Of a DNA stretch of 64,000 nt, positions 27,980-36,808 are shown piece by piece. The stretch lies in NCBI GenBank assembly GCA_021295955.1, contig JAGWBJ010000001.1, forward strand, positions 62,001 through 126,000. Reading direction: 5' to 3'. The position numbers and the translations under genes were made by a program. Positions within the stretch are counted from its first letter, which is position 1; each line of letters starts with the position of its first letter. This DNA comes from Dehalococcoidia bacterium. GTDB taxonomy: Bacteria > Chloroflexota > Dehalococcoidia > Lucifugimonadales > JAGWBF01. The notes under the pieces were generated by a model. It was not told the origin of the DNA. It did no database searches and saw only the letters and a list, made by a program, of their open reading frames with translations.

Positions 27980-28411
27980 TCAGATCCCGGCTGCAGCTCC
28001 CCTGCCCCTCTCGGACCCGTACTTGCTGCGTCCCCGCCGCCGGTCCTGCACGCCCTCGCAGTCCAGGGCGCCCCGGACGATGTGGTAGCGCACGCCGGGC
28101 AGGTCCTTGACCCTGCCGCCCCGCAGAAGGACCACTGAGTGCTCCTGCAAGTTGTGGCCCTCGCCTCCGATGTACGCGGTGACCTCGAACCCGTTGGTAA
28201 GCCTCACCCGCGCGATCTTCCTGAGCGCCGAGTTGGGCTTCTTGGGGGTCATCGTGCGGACCTGGACGCAGACGCCGCGCCTTTGGGGAGCTCCGGGGCC
28301 CCAGACCACGCGATTGCGAAGCGAGTTCTGGAGCCAGTGCATCGCAGGCGCCTTGGTCTTGGACCGGGACTTCTTGCGTCCCTTCCTTACGAGTTGGCTA
28401 ACGGTTGGCAT
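27980..28411 (-). CDS. rpsL: 30S ribosomal protein S12
   Basis: S12, 143 residues, at the decoding centre. It starts [31 protein letters not shown] and [17 protein letters not shown] carry the lysines linked to streptomycin sensitivity and the Asp methylthiolated in many bacteria. I use ATG 28411, preceded by GGAAG; the 16 extra codons upstream lie across the promoter. It is the first gene of the 37-gene cluster. Confidence 0.98.
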   Translation of the reverse strand: MPTVSQLVRKGRKKSRSKTKAPAMHWLQNSLRNRVVWGPGAPQRRGVCVQVRTMTPKKPNSALRKIARVRLTNGFEVTAYIGGEGHNLQEHSVVLLRGGRVKDLPGVRYHIVRGALDCEGVQDRRRGRSKYGSERGRGAAAGI

Positions 28412-28446
28412 ACCACTTCCTTCGACGCACCTTGCGCCGCTCAGGT

Positions 28447-28475
28447 ACTTTAACAACATTGCTGGCCCTTGTCAA
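28447..28475 (-). promoter_or_regulatory. Main promoter of the str-S10-spc-alpha cluster
   Basis: TTGACA (28475-28470), a 17-bp spacer and TAAAGT (28452-28447) lie upstream of rpsL on the minus strand: a perfect -35 and a 4/6 -10. The start site would be near 28440, with a 5' leader of about 28 nt. No comparable promoter is visible inside the cluster because its spacers are mostly under 60 bp. Confidence 0.85.
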
Positions 28476-28663
28476 CCGAATTTCGCATCCGTCAACGACC
28501 AGATGGCAGCGGGGCCACCGCCGCCCCCGGAGGGCAGTCTCATCCCTTCCAAGACGCCATCCGTCGTGCTAGTCTACTGGCACGCCTCTCGTGCGGGAGC
28601 GCGGGCACAGCGCAGGTCCGTCGCTCCGGCGGGGCGCCCGCCAGGGAGAATAGGGGTTCGTCG

Positions 28664-29011
28664 ATGTCGATGAGGGACCGCGGGTTCACGAGAAGGGACA
28701 TTCGCGGCGGCTCGGGGGCCGGGGCCGAGGTCGCAAGCGAGCACTTCGACGAGATGATAGGCACCGTGGAGCTGTACATCTACCGGCACCCCAGCAAGAA
28801 GATCAAGGGCTACACGGCGTTGAAGTCCACCCTGGAGGCCCAGGGATGCGAGGTGGACCTGACAGCCGCCGGAGCCAGCCCGGTGGGCAAGGGCTACGAA
28901 GCCATCAGGATTGCCAACAATGGGGCGGAGATACCCACGCCGCTGCTCCGGCGGGCCCACGGCTGGGCCCACCAGCGGAACTTCCTCCACATGTTCTACA
29001 AGAGGGGCTGA
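28664..29011 (+). CDS. Hypothetical protein, 115 residues
   Basis: I do not recognise this protein. It starts MSMRDRGFTRRDIRGGSG, a basic flexible head, and continues with an alpha/beta stretch (GTVELYIYRHPSKKIKGYTA, then TLEAQGCEVDL) and ends QRNFLHMFYKRG. There is no signal peptide or membrane segment. ATG 28664 follows AGGGG with 7 bases spacing. It is divergent from rpsL and converges on the VWA gene with 6 bp between stops. The codon pattern matches its neighbours, so I treat it as real. Confidence 0.65.
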   Translation: MSMRDRGFTRRDIRGGSGAGAEVASEHFDEMIGTVELYIYRHPSKKIKGYTALKSTLEAQGCEVDLTAAGASPVGKGYEAIRIANNGAEIPTPLLRRAHGWAHQRNFLHMFYKRG

Positions 29012-29017
29012 CCCGGG

Positions 29018-32000
29018 TTAGGTGGTCAGCATCCGGTAAATGGTGGGGAGGCGCTCGGGTAGGGTCCAGATGTTGTCCAGCACCTCGTAGCTCATATCCC
29101 CGCACATGGTCTTCAGGTAGTCATGCCCCGCCTTGTCCACGGTCAGGCAGAAGGGTGTGACGTCCTTCCGCTTGGCCTCCACCAACGCCATGTGCGTATC
29201 GTGGACAGCGTACTCCTTCTCGACCCCTTCACGGCTGTAGCCCCTGTCCTGGGGCCTGCCGTCGCTGATGAGGAACAGTATCTTGGTCTTGGCCTCCTGG
29301 GCCTCCAGCTTGGACGTGGCGTGCCTGAGGGCCGGCCCCATCCGCGTGGCGTGCATCGGCGTCACCTTGTCGATGCGGCGCTTGATCTTGTCCTGGAAGG
29401 ACTCGTCGATGTCCTTTATGACATAGAACTCCACGTTTTCCCTGCCGTACCCGGAGAACCCGTAGATACCGTAGGTATCGCCGATGGTCTCCAACGCCTG
29501 CATCAGCAGGGCGGTGCTCTCCTTCTCCAGGTCGATGATACGCTTGTAGTGGCGGCGTACCAGGCCTTCCCGCCGGGACCTGAGCCACATCATGTACTCC
29601 ACCGGGTCGTCGGGCGCGTCGTGGTCGTCCACCGTAGGGCGGCCCTCGTCGATGGCCTCGGCGGTGGAAGCGCTCATGTCCAGTAGAAACACCACCGCCA
29701 CGTCCCGCTCCAGCTTGTTCCGGCGCCACCATATCTTCTCCGAGGGGGTGGTACCCCGCTTGCGGTCGATTGTCGCCTCGATGGCCGCGTCCAGGTCCAG
29801 GTCCTCGCCGTCGATGACCCGCTTGACCTTCCGGAAGCTCTCGGGCACCACCAGCTCGAACTGACGCCGGATATCGCTGGACAGGGAGGCGAAGTTGCGC
29901 ACCGTGTCGTTGTAGAAATTGATATCGCCTTCGTCCACGTTCTTCTCGCGGACGATGCACCACTTGGGCTTGTAGTCATCGGCCCGGAAGTCCCACTCGT
30001 CGTACACCTGGGACCTGGGCTCCTTGGCCTCCAGGGCGCCGCCCTGCTCGTCCTCGTGGACCATGGGCCCGTGGCCCTGGCCAGGCTGGGAAGAGGGGGG
30101 AGGCACGCCCGCCTCCTTCATGATGTTCTGGGCGAACATCCCCATGGCGTCCTGAAGCTCGGCGGCCTCGGGGTCCAGGTCCAGCTCAGGGTTGTCCTTC
30201 AGGAGCTCCTCCAGCATCTCTTTGGTTATCGGCTGGGACTCCCCGTCCACATCCTGGGACGGCTCCATGCGCAGCCGGTTGAGGAGCTGTACCAGCTCGG
30301 GCTTGAAGTCCCCGCGAAAGTCCACCTGCTCCGGGGACTCGTACTCCTCTTCCTCCCCCTCCTGGCCCTCGCCTTCCTCCTGGGAGCCCTCCTTGTCCTG
30401 TTGGAGCTGTTGCATCAGCTCCTGGAACTCCTCCTCGGAGAACTCCTCCTGGTTGTCGAAGTCCTGGGGCTCGAACTCCTCGGGAGACTGGGGCTCGTTG
30501 GGAAGCTCGGAGAGTATCTTGTAGACGCGTATCGTAGCCTCGGCGGTGTCCTCGACGGTGGCGTCGACGTGTAGCAGCCGCTTGAATACCTTTGCCAGGA
30601 CCCGGGCCGTCTTGACGTGCTTCTTGGGCACGGGCACGGCCTTGAGCTGCTCCAGGCTTAGGCGCACCAGCAGCTCCACCATGCACTGGAGCAGGGGCAT
30701 CTCGTCTATGGCGGGCCGCTCGGCCAGGGCGTCGCCCTGCACCTGCCTGTAGCTCCGCACTATGCCCGCGTACTCCGCCTTGACCCGGTAGTCCAGCCTA
30801 CCGTCCTCCAGGATGGTGAAAACGTCCAGGGCCAGCTTCCGGTCGTCGAAGAGGTTGAAGAACCTGCCCATGTCCGTGACGAACCCGCGCTCGGCGCTGG
30901 CGGCGTCGTCCTCAGTTTGTTCGACGACGGGGCCCAGGGCCTCCTGAAGCCGCTGGACCGCCCCCGCGACGGACTCCTTCTCCATGGCGGGCCGCAGGTC
31001 GTCGAACAGCAGCGAAGGGAGCTCGAAGTTGAACCCAAAGCTCTCGAACTCCAGGTGGGCCACCTGGTGCGTGGACACTACCTTGAACCACCCGAAGTTC
31101 TCGTTCTTGGAGGGGTACCGGTCCACCACCGGAGGGAGGTACACCTTGCTCCCCTCGGTGGAGGCGGCCGACTCGGATACCCAGCCTATGCCCTTGTGGG
31201 CCAGCTCGGCGCTGCTCATTATCTCGATGGAGGAGCCCGACAGCATCCGGCAGTAGAGGCGCATGACGCCCTTGACCCGGTCCAGCTCCTGGCTGGACGA
31301 CAGGGTCTCCAGAAGCTGCTCGGAGGTGTTGGACTCTATCTTGAAGTAGGCCAGCCCTCCGTCTGGGTTCTCCTTGAGCAGGCGCACGCCCTCCTGGAAC
31401 CACACGTCCAGCTGGTTCAGGGTGACCCGGTTCAGAACCGTGTTCAGGCTCTTCAGGAAATGGGGCACCGCCTGGGGCGTAATGGCCAGCAGGGTCTCGC
31501 ACAGGTCCAGGATGTACCGCTGGGACTGGTTGTTGACCTGGGTCAGGGACTGGGAGCCCTCCAGCAGGAACGACGCCGTCTCCCGTTGCCCTCCCTTGGT
31601 CAGTCGCTCCGCCAGCCGCAGGAACCTGCTCCGCTGGCTCTCCTCGACCTGGGGAAGGACCCGGCCCGACACCTCCAGGCAGGCCTTCACCTCCCGCCAG
31701 CTCCCCTCGGCCAGGGCCCGCCCCATGGACAGGAAGGCCTCCCGCTCCCGACCCATCTGGGGCAGTACGTTCCGCCCCAGGACCAGGCACTCGGACGCCA
31801 CGTCGTAGGACTTGGTGGACAGGGCCTCCACCAAAGCGGCGAACACCTCCACGTCCCAGAAGGGCAGGCTTCTGATGAGCTGGGGGCTCACGTCGAAGAA
31901 TCTGGATGCCAGCGTGCTGGACTTCCACGTTCCCTTGTACAGGCTCCGGCCCAGGCCGGCCCACCGGGGGATGTACTGGGTCCTGAGGCTGGCAGCCACT

Positions 32001-32365
32001 TCGGGGCTGGCCTTGAAGTAGGAGCAGGCCAGGGCGGGGGAGTCCTGGGCCAGGTAGGTCCCGCACCTGGCCCACTGCATGAAGGAGAGAAAGGGAAGGA
32101 ACTTGGCCACTTCGGGGCCGGCGCGCAGGTACTCGACCGCCGCCTCCCATGAGCGGGCCGTCTGGCTGGCGATGGTCACGCCCTCCACGGCCCAGGCCTG
32201 TACCTCCTCCTCCTTGAAGGCCAGGGTCATGGCCTCCTTGGCGATCCTGTACTCCTCGATCACCGAGGCGGGGAGCTTGGCCAGGTCCGCCTCTATCTCC
32301 GCCAGGGTCGCAGGCCGGGGGTCTCCGGGGCCGGTACTCAATTCGCTACCCCCTTTTTCCACCAT
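29018..32365 (-). CDS. NorD/CbbO-type VWA-domain protein, 1115 residues
   Basis: The C-terminal 220 residues are a von Willebrand A domain: the MIDAS motif DMSAS is at 896-900, with a Thr (HATRMGPAL) and an SDG further on. This matches NorD and CbbO, which work with NorQ/CbbQ AAA+ ATPases to mature or reactivate metalloenzymes. Residues 1-640 are mostly helical, probably repeats. Around 655-715 lies a very acidic Gln/Glu stretch (EEFSEEEFQELMQQLQQDKE). The length is well above NorD (about 600). The start ATG 32365 lies inside the end of the Nudix gene; TTG nine codons on is an alternative. The partner ATPase is two genes upstream. Confidence 0.85.
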   Translation of the reverse strand: MVEKGGSELSTGPGDPRPATLAEIEADLAKLPASVIEEYRIAKEAMTLAFKEEEVQAWAVEGVTIASQTARSWEAAVEYLRAGPEVAKFLPFLSFMQWARCGTYLAQDSPALACSYFKASPEVAASLRTQYIPRWAGLGRSLYKGTWKSSTLASRFFDVSPQLIRSLPFWDVEVFAALVEALSTKSYDVASECLVLGRNVLPQMGREREAFLSMGRALAEGSWREVKACLEVSGRVLPQVEESQRSRFLRLAERLTKGGQRETASFLLEGSQSLTQVNNQSQRYILDLCETLLAITPQAVPHFLKSLNTVLNRVTLNQLDVWFQEGVRLLKENPDGGLAYFKIESNTSEQLLETLSSSQELDRVKGVMRLYCRMLSGSSIEIMSSAELAHKGIGWVSESAASTEGSKVYLPPVVDRYPSKNENFGWFKVVSTHQVAHLEFESFGFNFELPSLLFDDLRPAMEKESVAGAVQRLQEALGPVVEQTEDDAASAERGFVTDMGRFFNLFDDRKLALDVFTILEDGRLDYRVKAEYAGIVRSYRQVQGDALAERPAIDEMPLLQCMVELLVRLSLEQLKAVPVPKKHVKTARVLAKVFKRLLHVDATVEDTAEATIRVYKILSELPNEPQSPEEFEPQDFDNQEEFSEEEFQELMQQLQQDKEGSQEEGEGQEGEEEEYESPEQVDFRGDFKPELVQLLNRLRMEPSQDVDGESQPITKEMLEELLKDNPELDLDPEAAELQDAMGMFAQNIMKEAGVPPPSSQPGQGHGPMVHEDEQGGALEAKEPRSQVYDEWDFRADDYKPKWCIVREKNVDEGDINFYNDTVRNFASLSSDIRRQFELVVPESFRKVKRVIDGEDLDLDAAIEATIDRKRGTTPSEKIWWRRNKLERDVAVVFLLDMSASTAEAIDEGRPTVDDHDAPDDPVEYMMWLRSRREGLVRRHYKRIIDLEKESTALLMQALETIGDTYGIYGFSGYGRENVEFYVIKDIDESFQDKIKRRIDKVTPMHATRMGPALRHATSKLEAQEAKTKILFLISDGRPQDRGYSREGVEKEYAVHDTHMALVEAKRKDVTPFCLTVDKAGHDYLKTMCGDMSYEVLDNIWTLPERLPTIYRMLTT

Positions 32366-33014
32366 GTCCCGGGCTCCGCCATGTCCCGGGCTCCGCCGTG
32401 TCCCGGGGAAACAGGTCGAGAAACTGCTCCACTATCTGCGCCGTGGCCCCGAATATCATGTGGTCCCCGAAGGTGTAGCAGTACCGCTTCTCGGTCACGC
32501 CGTTCATCCACCGCACCTCCTGTCGCCGGTTGTCCGGGTCCAGCAAGCCCTCGACCGGCACCTCCAGCACCTCGGCTATCTCGATGGAGCTGGGCTCGAA
32601 GGGGTAAGGGTAGGGGATGGTCCCGACGTACACGCGGACGCCGAACCGGCTCCTCGTGGCGATGTCGTCCAGCTCTCCCAGGACGGTGACGTCGGCGGGG
32701 TCTATTCCCATCTCCTCACTGGTCTCCCGGAGGGCCGTGTCGCGGAAGTCCAGATCCTCGGGGTCTCGGGCTCCGCCCGGGAAGGATATCTCCCCCTTGT
32801 GGTGCTCCACGTCCTGGGTGCGCTTGTTCAGGAGGATGCAGTACTCGCCCTCCTTCTGGTAGAGGAGGACCATGACCGCAGCGGGCATGAGAGACTCGTC
32901 GTCCACCGACTTCTTCTCACGCCCCGATAGGACTTGCCTTACAGCTTCAATGGTGGGGTCCGTCGTATCATCCATGGCGGGAGACGGCAAGGGCCCGAAA
33001 GCCGCCCCCTGCAT
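32346..33014 (-). CDS. Nudix hydrolase, CoA pyrophosphatase-like
   Basis: This 222-residue Nudix protein has the CoA-pyrophosphatase arrangement: LLNKRTQDVEHHKGEISFPG, then GGARDPEDLDFRDTALRETSEEMG as the Nudix helix region (about 79-102 from the first Met). It may hydrolyse CoA or a related dinucleotide; coaE, the last step of CoA synthesis, is two genes upstream. The last 15 codons are built from a 17-bp tandem repeat (SPGHGG region), so the tail may be recent. It overlaps the VWA gene by 20 bp. Confidence 0.85.
   Translation of the reverse strand: MQGAAFGPLPSPAMDDTTDPTIEAVRQVLSGREKKSVDDESLMPAAVMVLLYQKEGEYCILLNKRTQDVEHHKGEISFPGGARDPEDLDFRDTALRETSEEMGIDPADVTVLGELDDIATRSRFGVRVYVGTIPYPYPFEPSSIEIAEVLEVPVEGLLDPDNRRQEVRWMNGVTEKRYCYTFGDHMIFGATAQIVEQFLDLFPRDTAEPGTWRSPGHGGKRG
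32364..32397. repeat. 17-bp tandem duplication at the Nudix/VWA junction
   Basis: Two identical 17-bp units (32364-32380, 32381-32397) and a partial third (to about 32408). They encode the Nudix C-terminus and supply the GGAG before the VWA start. Confidence 0.9.
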
Positions 33015-33016
33015 CC

Positions 33017-33904
33017 CTACTCGAATATCGAGGAGACGACCTCTTCCACGCTCCTGTGGATCTCCTCGTCATCGGTCAACGCCCACACGATGGCCACGTG
33101 GGCCGCCCTTCTGGGGGCCACTCCCTGGGCGATGAGCTTGCCGGCGTAGATCAGAAGCCTGGTGCTGGCCCCCTCCTTGACACCGTGCTCCTTCAGGTTC
33201 CGGACCTTCTCCCCCAGCTTGGCCAGCCGCTCGGCGTCCTCCTTGCCGCACAAGCTCTCGCGTTGGACGATCTCCGCCTCCACGTCCCTCGGCGGGGGGC
33301 CGAACTCCAAGGCGATGAACCGCTGGCGCGTGCTGTGTTTCAGGTCCTTCAAGGCGCTCTGATAGCCGGGATTGTAGGAGATCACCAGCAGGAACCGCTC
33401 GCTGGCCTCCAGCAGCTCGCCCTTCTTGTCCATGGGAAGGATGCGCCGGTGGTCGGTAAGGGGATGGATGAGTACGGTGGTGTCCTTCCTGGCCTCCACC
33501 ACCTCGTCCAGATAGCAGATGCCTCCGGACTTCACCGCTTTCGTCAGAGGGCCGTCCATCCACTTGGTGCCCTCGGCCTCCAGCAGATACCTTCCCACCA
33601 GGTCGCTGGCGGTCAGGTCCTCGTGGCATGCGATGGTCACCAGCGGTATGCTGCTCCCGTTGGACGCCGCCTTGCCCCTCTTCTTGACCACCGTGAGGGG
33701 CCGTCCCAGCCTCCAGGCCATGTGCTCTATGAACCGGGTCTTGCCGCACCCGGTGGGCCCCTTCAAAAGTACGGGTAGCTGGGCGGCGTAGGCCGCCTCG
33801 AAGAGCTCCACCTCGTCCCCGACGGCCCGGTAGTAGGGCTCCTGCTGGATGGTGTACTCTTCGATGGCGAACTCTTTGAACGCGGTGCTGGTTCCACTTG
33901 CCAT
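33017..33904 (-). CDS. MoxR-family AAA+ ATPase, NorQ/CbbQ/GvpN type
   Basis: This 295-residue ATPase has Walker A GPTGCGKT at 49-56, Walker B ICYLDEV, and the CbbQ/NorQ features [14 protein letters not shown] and SYNPGYQ. Such proteins form hexamers and remodel a metalloenzyme with a VWA partner, here the large gene at 29018. The start ATG 33904 lies 2 bp after the coaE stop and is preceded by GAAAGG; a longer frame overlaps coaE and is less likely. No NO reductase, Rubisco or gas-vesicle gene is in the window, so its client is unknown. Confidence 0.92.
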   Translation of the reverse strand: MASGTSTAFKEFAIEEYTIQQEPYYRAVGDEVELFEAAYAAQLPVLLKGPTGCGKTRFIEHMAWRLGRPLTVVKKRGKAASNGSSIPLVTIACHEDLTASDLVGRYLLEAEGTKWMDGPLTKAVKSGGICYLDEVVEARKDTTVLIHPLTDHRRILPMDKKGELLEASERFLLVISYNPGYQSALKDLKHSTRQRFIALEFGPPPRDVEAEIVQRESLCGKEDAERLAKLGEKVRNLKEHGVKEGASTRLLIYAGKLIAQGVAPRRAAHVAIVWALTDDEEIHRSVEEVVSSIFE

Positions 33905-33906
33905 GC

Positions 33907-34512
33907 CTAACCGACCTTTCCGCCTACCTTGCTTTGGCACAACGCCTCCACCTCACGCCTCAACTCCTCCAGGCTTCCGGAGTTATGCACCACCACCTGC
34001 GCGTGCCTTGACCTCTCCTCGAAGGGCATCTGCGCCTGAACGCGGCTCCGGACCTGTTCTTCCGTCAGCCCGTTTCTGCGCATCAGCCGCTCTTCCACCT
34101 GCTCGCCCGTGGAATGGGTGACCCACACCTCGTCCACCAGGCCTTCCCACCCGGCCTCTATCAACAGGGCCGCCTCCAGGACCACCAGGTCGACTCCCTG
34201 CCCGCGGAGCCCCTCGATCCGCTCCCGGATGATACCGGCCATCCTGGGATGCATGATGGCGTTGAGGGCGCTCATGGCCTGGGGGTCGTTGAAGACAATG
34301 GCGCCCAGCCGCTTCCGGTCTATCTCCCCGTTGGGACCGAGCACCCGCTCGCCGAAGATGTCCACGACTTCGCGCCATATGGCGGTGTTGGGGGTGTACG
34401 CCTCGTGCCCCACACGATCGGCGTCAATGACCTCCGCGCCCAGCTCTCTCAGGATACGGGAAACCTCGCTCTTCCCTGTGCCGATACCTCCCGTGAGGCC
34501 TATAACTAGCAT
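33907..34512 (-). CDS. coaE: Dephospho-CoA kinase
   Basis: CoaE phosphorylates dephospho-CoA in the last step of CoA synthesis. The P-loop [11 protein letters not shown] is at 5-15, [12 protein letters not shown] follows, and [12 protein letters not shown] and [14 protein letters not shown] complete the family set. Length (201) is normal. It lies between rimI and the AAA+ gene, all on the minus strand. Confidence 0.97.
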   Translation of the reverse strand: MLVIGLTGGIGTGKSEVSRILRELGAEVIDADRVGHEAYTPNTAIWREVVDIFGERVLGPNGEIDRKRLGAIVFNDPQAMSALNAIMHPRMAGIIRERIEGLRGQGVDLVVLEAALLIEAGWEGLVDEVWVTHSTGEQVEERLMRRNGLTEEQVRSRVQAQMPFEERSRHAQVVVHNSGSLEELRREVEALCQSKVGGKVG

Positions 34513-34554
34513 ATCTTCCCTTTGGGCTGGGAGGTTCCAGACATTCTACCAACC

Positions 34555-35265
34555 CTAGTTAGGCGGGTCAACCGCGGTCTCCTCGCCCTCGCCCAGGCGT
34601 ATGATGACCTCGCCGTACCGCTCCATATAGCACTCCTTGAGCCTCCGGAACCTGGCCTGGTACTCCTCGGTGTTGATGGGTCTCGTCGTCATTATGGTGG
34701 CGTCTTCCCGGTTGTCGGTGTAGTACGCCTTTCGAATGCCCACCTTCTCGAAGCCGTACTTCAGGTACAGGGACTGGGCGACGTGATTGGAGACGCGGGC
34801 CTCCAGGCTGACCACCGAGGAGCCGCTGGCCATGGCCAGCTCCAAGCAGCCTATGATGAGCAGCTCGCCCACGCCCCTCCCTCTCCACGACTCGGAAACG
34901 GCCACGGCGGTTATGTGGGCCTCGTCGGCCATGAACCACAGGCCCAGAAATCCCACGATGGACTCGGCCTCCGGTCCCGCAGCGGGATCGGGGACCCCGT
35001 TGGTCAGCCGGGCCTTGAGACCATCGAGGACTCGTCCCAGCAGCCCGCCCGACACCGGGTCCCGCGGCGGGGGCGGGACGGCCTCCCGGTCCTGATGGAC
35101 CTCCCGGAGGGAGCCGGTGTCCATCGCCACCAGATACTTCGCCCGGCGGTTCTCCAGCTCTCGCTTGAAGGGAGTGGCGGGCCAGAGGGTGGGAAAGGCC
35201 TGTCTCTCGATCTGTGAGACCCGGCTTATGTCCTCGCGCCTCAGGGGGCGGATCTGAACGTCCAT
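34555..35265 (-). CDS. Ribosomal-protein-S18-alanine N-acetyltransferase-like GNAT protein (RimI-like)
   Basis: A 236-residue GNAT acetyltransferase. The acetyl-CoA loop is SWRGRGVGELLI, and EARVSNHVAQSLYLKYGFEKVGIRKAYYTDNREDA is the RimI-type C-terminal part. It also starts like RimI (QIRPLRREDISRVSQIERQAF). Two oddities: a Pro-rich, low-complexity insert of about 40 residues near 60-100 and a 40-residue C-terminal extension. The start is ATG 35265; 11 codons upstream are also open. Confidence 0.8.
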   Translation of the reverse strand: MDVQIRPLRREDISRVSQIERQAFPTLWPATPFKRELENRRAKYLVAMDTGSLREVHQDREAVPPPPRDPVSGGLLGRVLDGLKARLTNGVPDPAAGPEAESIVGFLGLWFMADEAHITAVAVSESWRGRGVGELLIIGCLELAMASGSSVVSLEARVSNHVAQSLYLKYGFEKVGIRKAYYTDNREDATIMTTRPINTEEYQARFRRLKECYMERYGEVIIRLGEGEETAVDPPN

Positions 35266-35521
35266 GGCTGCGCGACGCCTTGGGAGCGACGGACTCATTC
35301 TATCACAGCACCCTGTCGCAACAGCACCCTGCCATCACGGGACTCGACGGAAACGGGAGACGCCGGACCGGCGCCACTTCAGGCGGAACGCCGCCCCCTT
35401 CCCCGGCGGGCCCCTTTTCCGGCGGGCCCCTTTTCGGGAGGAGAGGTATGTGCTAGTCTTCTCGTGCGACGGCGCACCGGCCGGACACGCCCAACGACAG
35501 CACTGCAGGAGGGATGGAGAG
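35266..35521. other. Spacer between rimI-like and NIPSNAP genes, with two tandem repeats
   Basis: This 256-bp divergent spacer holds a possible minus-strand -10 (TAGAAT, 35302-35297) without a good -35, an 11-bp direct repeat of period 16 at 35305-35331, and a perfect 16-bp duplication at 35403-35434. TGCTAGTCT (35451-35459) resembles an extended -10 for the NIPSNAP gene; the same string is upstream of the gene at 28664. Confidence 0.6.
35403..35434. repeat. Perfect 16-bp tandem duplication
   Basis: Units 35403-35418 and 35419-35434 are identical (CCGGCGGGCCCCTTTT), with the first bases of a third. It lies about 90 bp upstream of the NIPSNAP start. Confidence 0.92.
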
Positions 35522-35842
35522 TTGATCTACGACGTGCGCATCTACGACTTCAAACCGGGCACCGTGGACCAGTACATGGCCGCGGTCCGCGAGTTAGGGC
35601 TGCCCATCCGCGAGTCCCACGGCATCAGGCTCGCCGGATGGTACTACGGCGAGGTCGGAACCCTGAACCAGGTCATACACATATGGGAGTACGCCGACAT
35701 GGCCGACTTCGAGAAGAAGTCCGAGGAGGTGCGCCAGGACCCGCGTTGGTTCGGGGAGTACGTCCCCCGGGTCCAGCCGTTGCTGGTTGCCCAACGTAAC
35801 CAGATCATGAACGGCCCGGACTTCTTCCCCAGGCCCTCCTAG
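35522..35842 (+). CDS. NIPSNAP family protein
   Basis: This 106-residue protein is a single ferredoxin-like alpha/beta domain of the NIPSNAP family: YDVRIYDFKPGTVDQYMAA at the start and NQVIHIWEYADMADFEKKS in the middle. Such proteins are dimers of unknown substrate that often sit beside degradation genes. The start is TTG 35522 with GGAGAG upstream and AGGAGGGATGG further up; an ATG at 35515 stops after three codons. It converges on the FAHD gene. Confidence 0.85.
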   Translation: MIYDVRIYDFKPGTVDQYMAAVRELGLPIRESHGIRLAGWYYGEVGTLNQVIHIWEYADMADFEKKSEEVRQDPRWFGEYVPRVQPLLVAQRNQIMNGPDFFPRPS

Positions 35843-35884
35843 ACGGGCCATCCCCGGTGGGCGGCCTCTCGGCACTCCCGGTGT

Positions 35885-36640
35885 CTAACTCTCCGCCACC
35901 ACCGGGTTGGACAGGACGCCGATGCCCTCGATGTCTATCTCCACCGTGTCCCCCGCCTGGAGGTGCGCGGGTTCGCCCGGGGTCCCCGTGAAGATCATGT
36001 CCCCCGGCTCCAGGGTCATGCGCCGGGACGTCCATTCGATAATCGTCGGTATGTCGAAGATCAGGTAGGTGGTGCTCTCGGCCTGCACCTCCTTGCCGTT
36101 GACCCGCGCCCGGAGCATGACGTTGCCGGGGTCCAGCTCGTCGCTGATGTAGGGCCCCACCGGCGAGAAGGTGTCCGACGACTTGGCCCGCCACCACTGG
36201 CCGTCGCCCCGCTGCCACTCCCGCCCGCTCACGTCGTTGCCGCAGGTGTACCCCAGGATGTACCGGGCCGCCTCCGCCTTGGATACGTTCCGGCAACGGC
36301 TCTTGACTACGATGACCAGCTCCGCCTCCTCGTCCAGGGTCTCTATGTCGTTGGGACGGACGATGGCGTCCCCCGGTCCTATCATGGACGACGTGGTCTT
36401 GATGAATATAAGGGGCTGCTGGGGGGCCGGGCGGTCGTGGAGGTGGCTGGAGTAGTTGAGGCCCACCGCCAGCATCTTCGACGGCTGGGTCGGCGCCAGG
36501 AGCTTCACCTCCGAGACCGGATGCGTGTGGTCGGTAACCTGATACTCCTCGAATGGCGTGGTGGTGATCTCCCTCAGGGTATCGCCGTCCACCACCCCGT
36601 AGCTCACCTGGCCGTGGGCCAGGTACCGCGCGAACTTCAT
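35885..36640 (-). CDS. Fumarylacetoacetate hydrolase (FAHD) family protein
   Basis: A 251-residue FAH-fold hydrolase or decarboxylase for 2-oxo/acylpyruvate-type substrates. MLAVGLNYSSHLHD, then LDEEAELVIVVKSRCRNVSK with the metal-binding Glu pair, and GDMIFTGTPGEPAHLQAGDTV are the family motifs. Length is normal. It has its own promoter 46-74 bp upstream and is divergent from the MDR gene. Substrate cannot be told. Confidence 0.92.
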   Translation of the reverse strand: MKFARYLAHGQVSYGVVDGDTLREITTTPFEEYQVTDHTHPVSEVKLLAPTQPSKMLAVGLNYSSHLHDRPAPQQPLIFIKTTSSMIGPGDAIVRPNDIETLDEEAELVIVVKSRCRNVSKAEAARYILGYTCGNDVSGREWQRGDGQWWRAKSSDTFSPVGPYISDELDPGNVMLRARVNGKEVQAESTTYLIFDIPTIIEWTSRRMTLEPGDMIFTGTPGEPAHLQAGDTVEIDIEGIGVLSNPVVAES

Positions 36641-36685
36641 CGTGTGCTCCTTTCCAGGTGTCCTCCGACAGTCATCCCGGCGCGT

Positions 36686-36714
36686 ATATTACTCCAACCG
36701 CATCCGGGCGTCAA
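36686..36714 (-). promoter_or_regulatory. Sigma70-type promoter for the FAHD gene
   Basis: TTGACG (36714-36709), 17-bp spacer, TAATAT (36691-36686): 5/6 and 4/6 matches. The leader would be about 40 nt. Confidence 0.8.
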
Positions 36715-36808
36715 AGCCGGGCCGCCGGGGCCCGTGGGCATGTGTGGTAGGATGTACCGGGTCAACCATAGCCGCACCCGCCGCGGTGCCATACAGGAGA
36801 CAAGCTGG

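Noticed and set aside
32364-32408. A CRISPR-like repeat.
   Set aside because: The units are directly adjacent with no spacers and only 2.6 copies.
29018-33904. CoxD/CoxE of the molybdenum hydroxylase cluster.
   Set aside because: The pair is 27 kb away and the VWA protein is far larger than CoxE; the link remains only a possibility.
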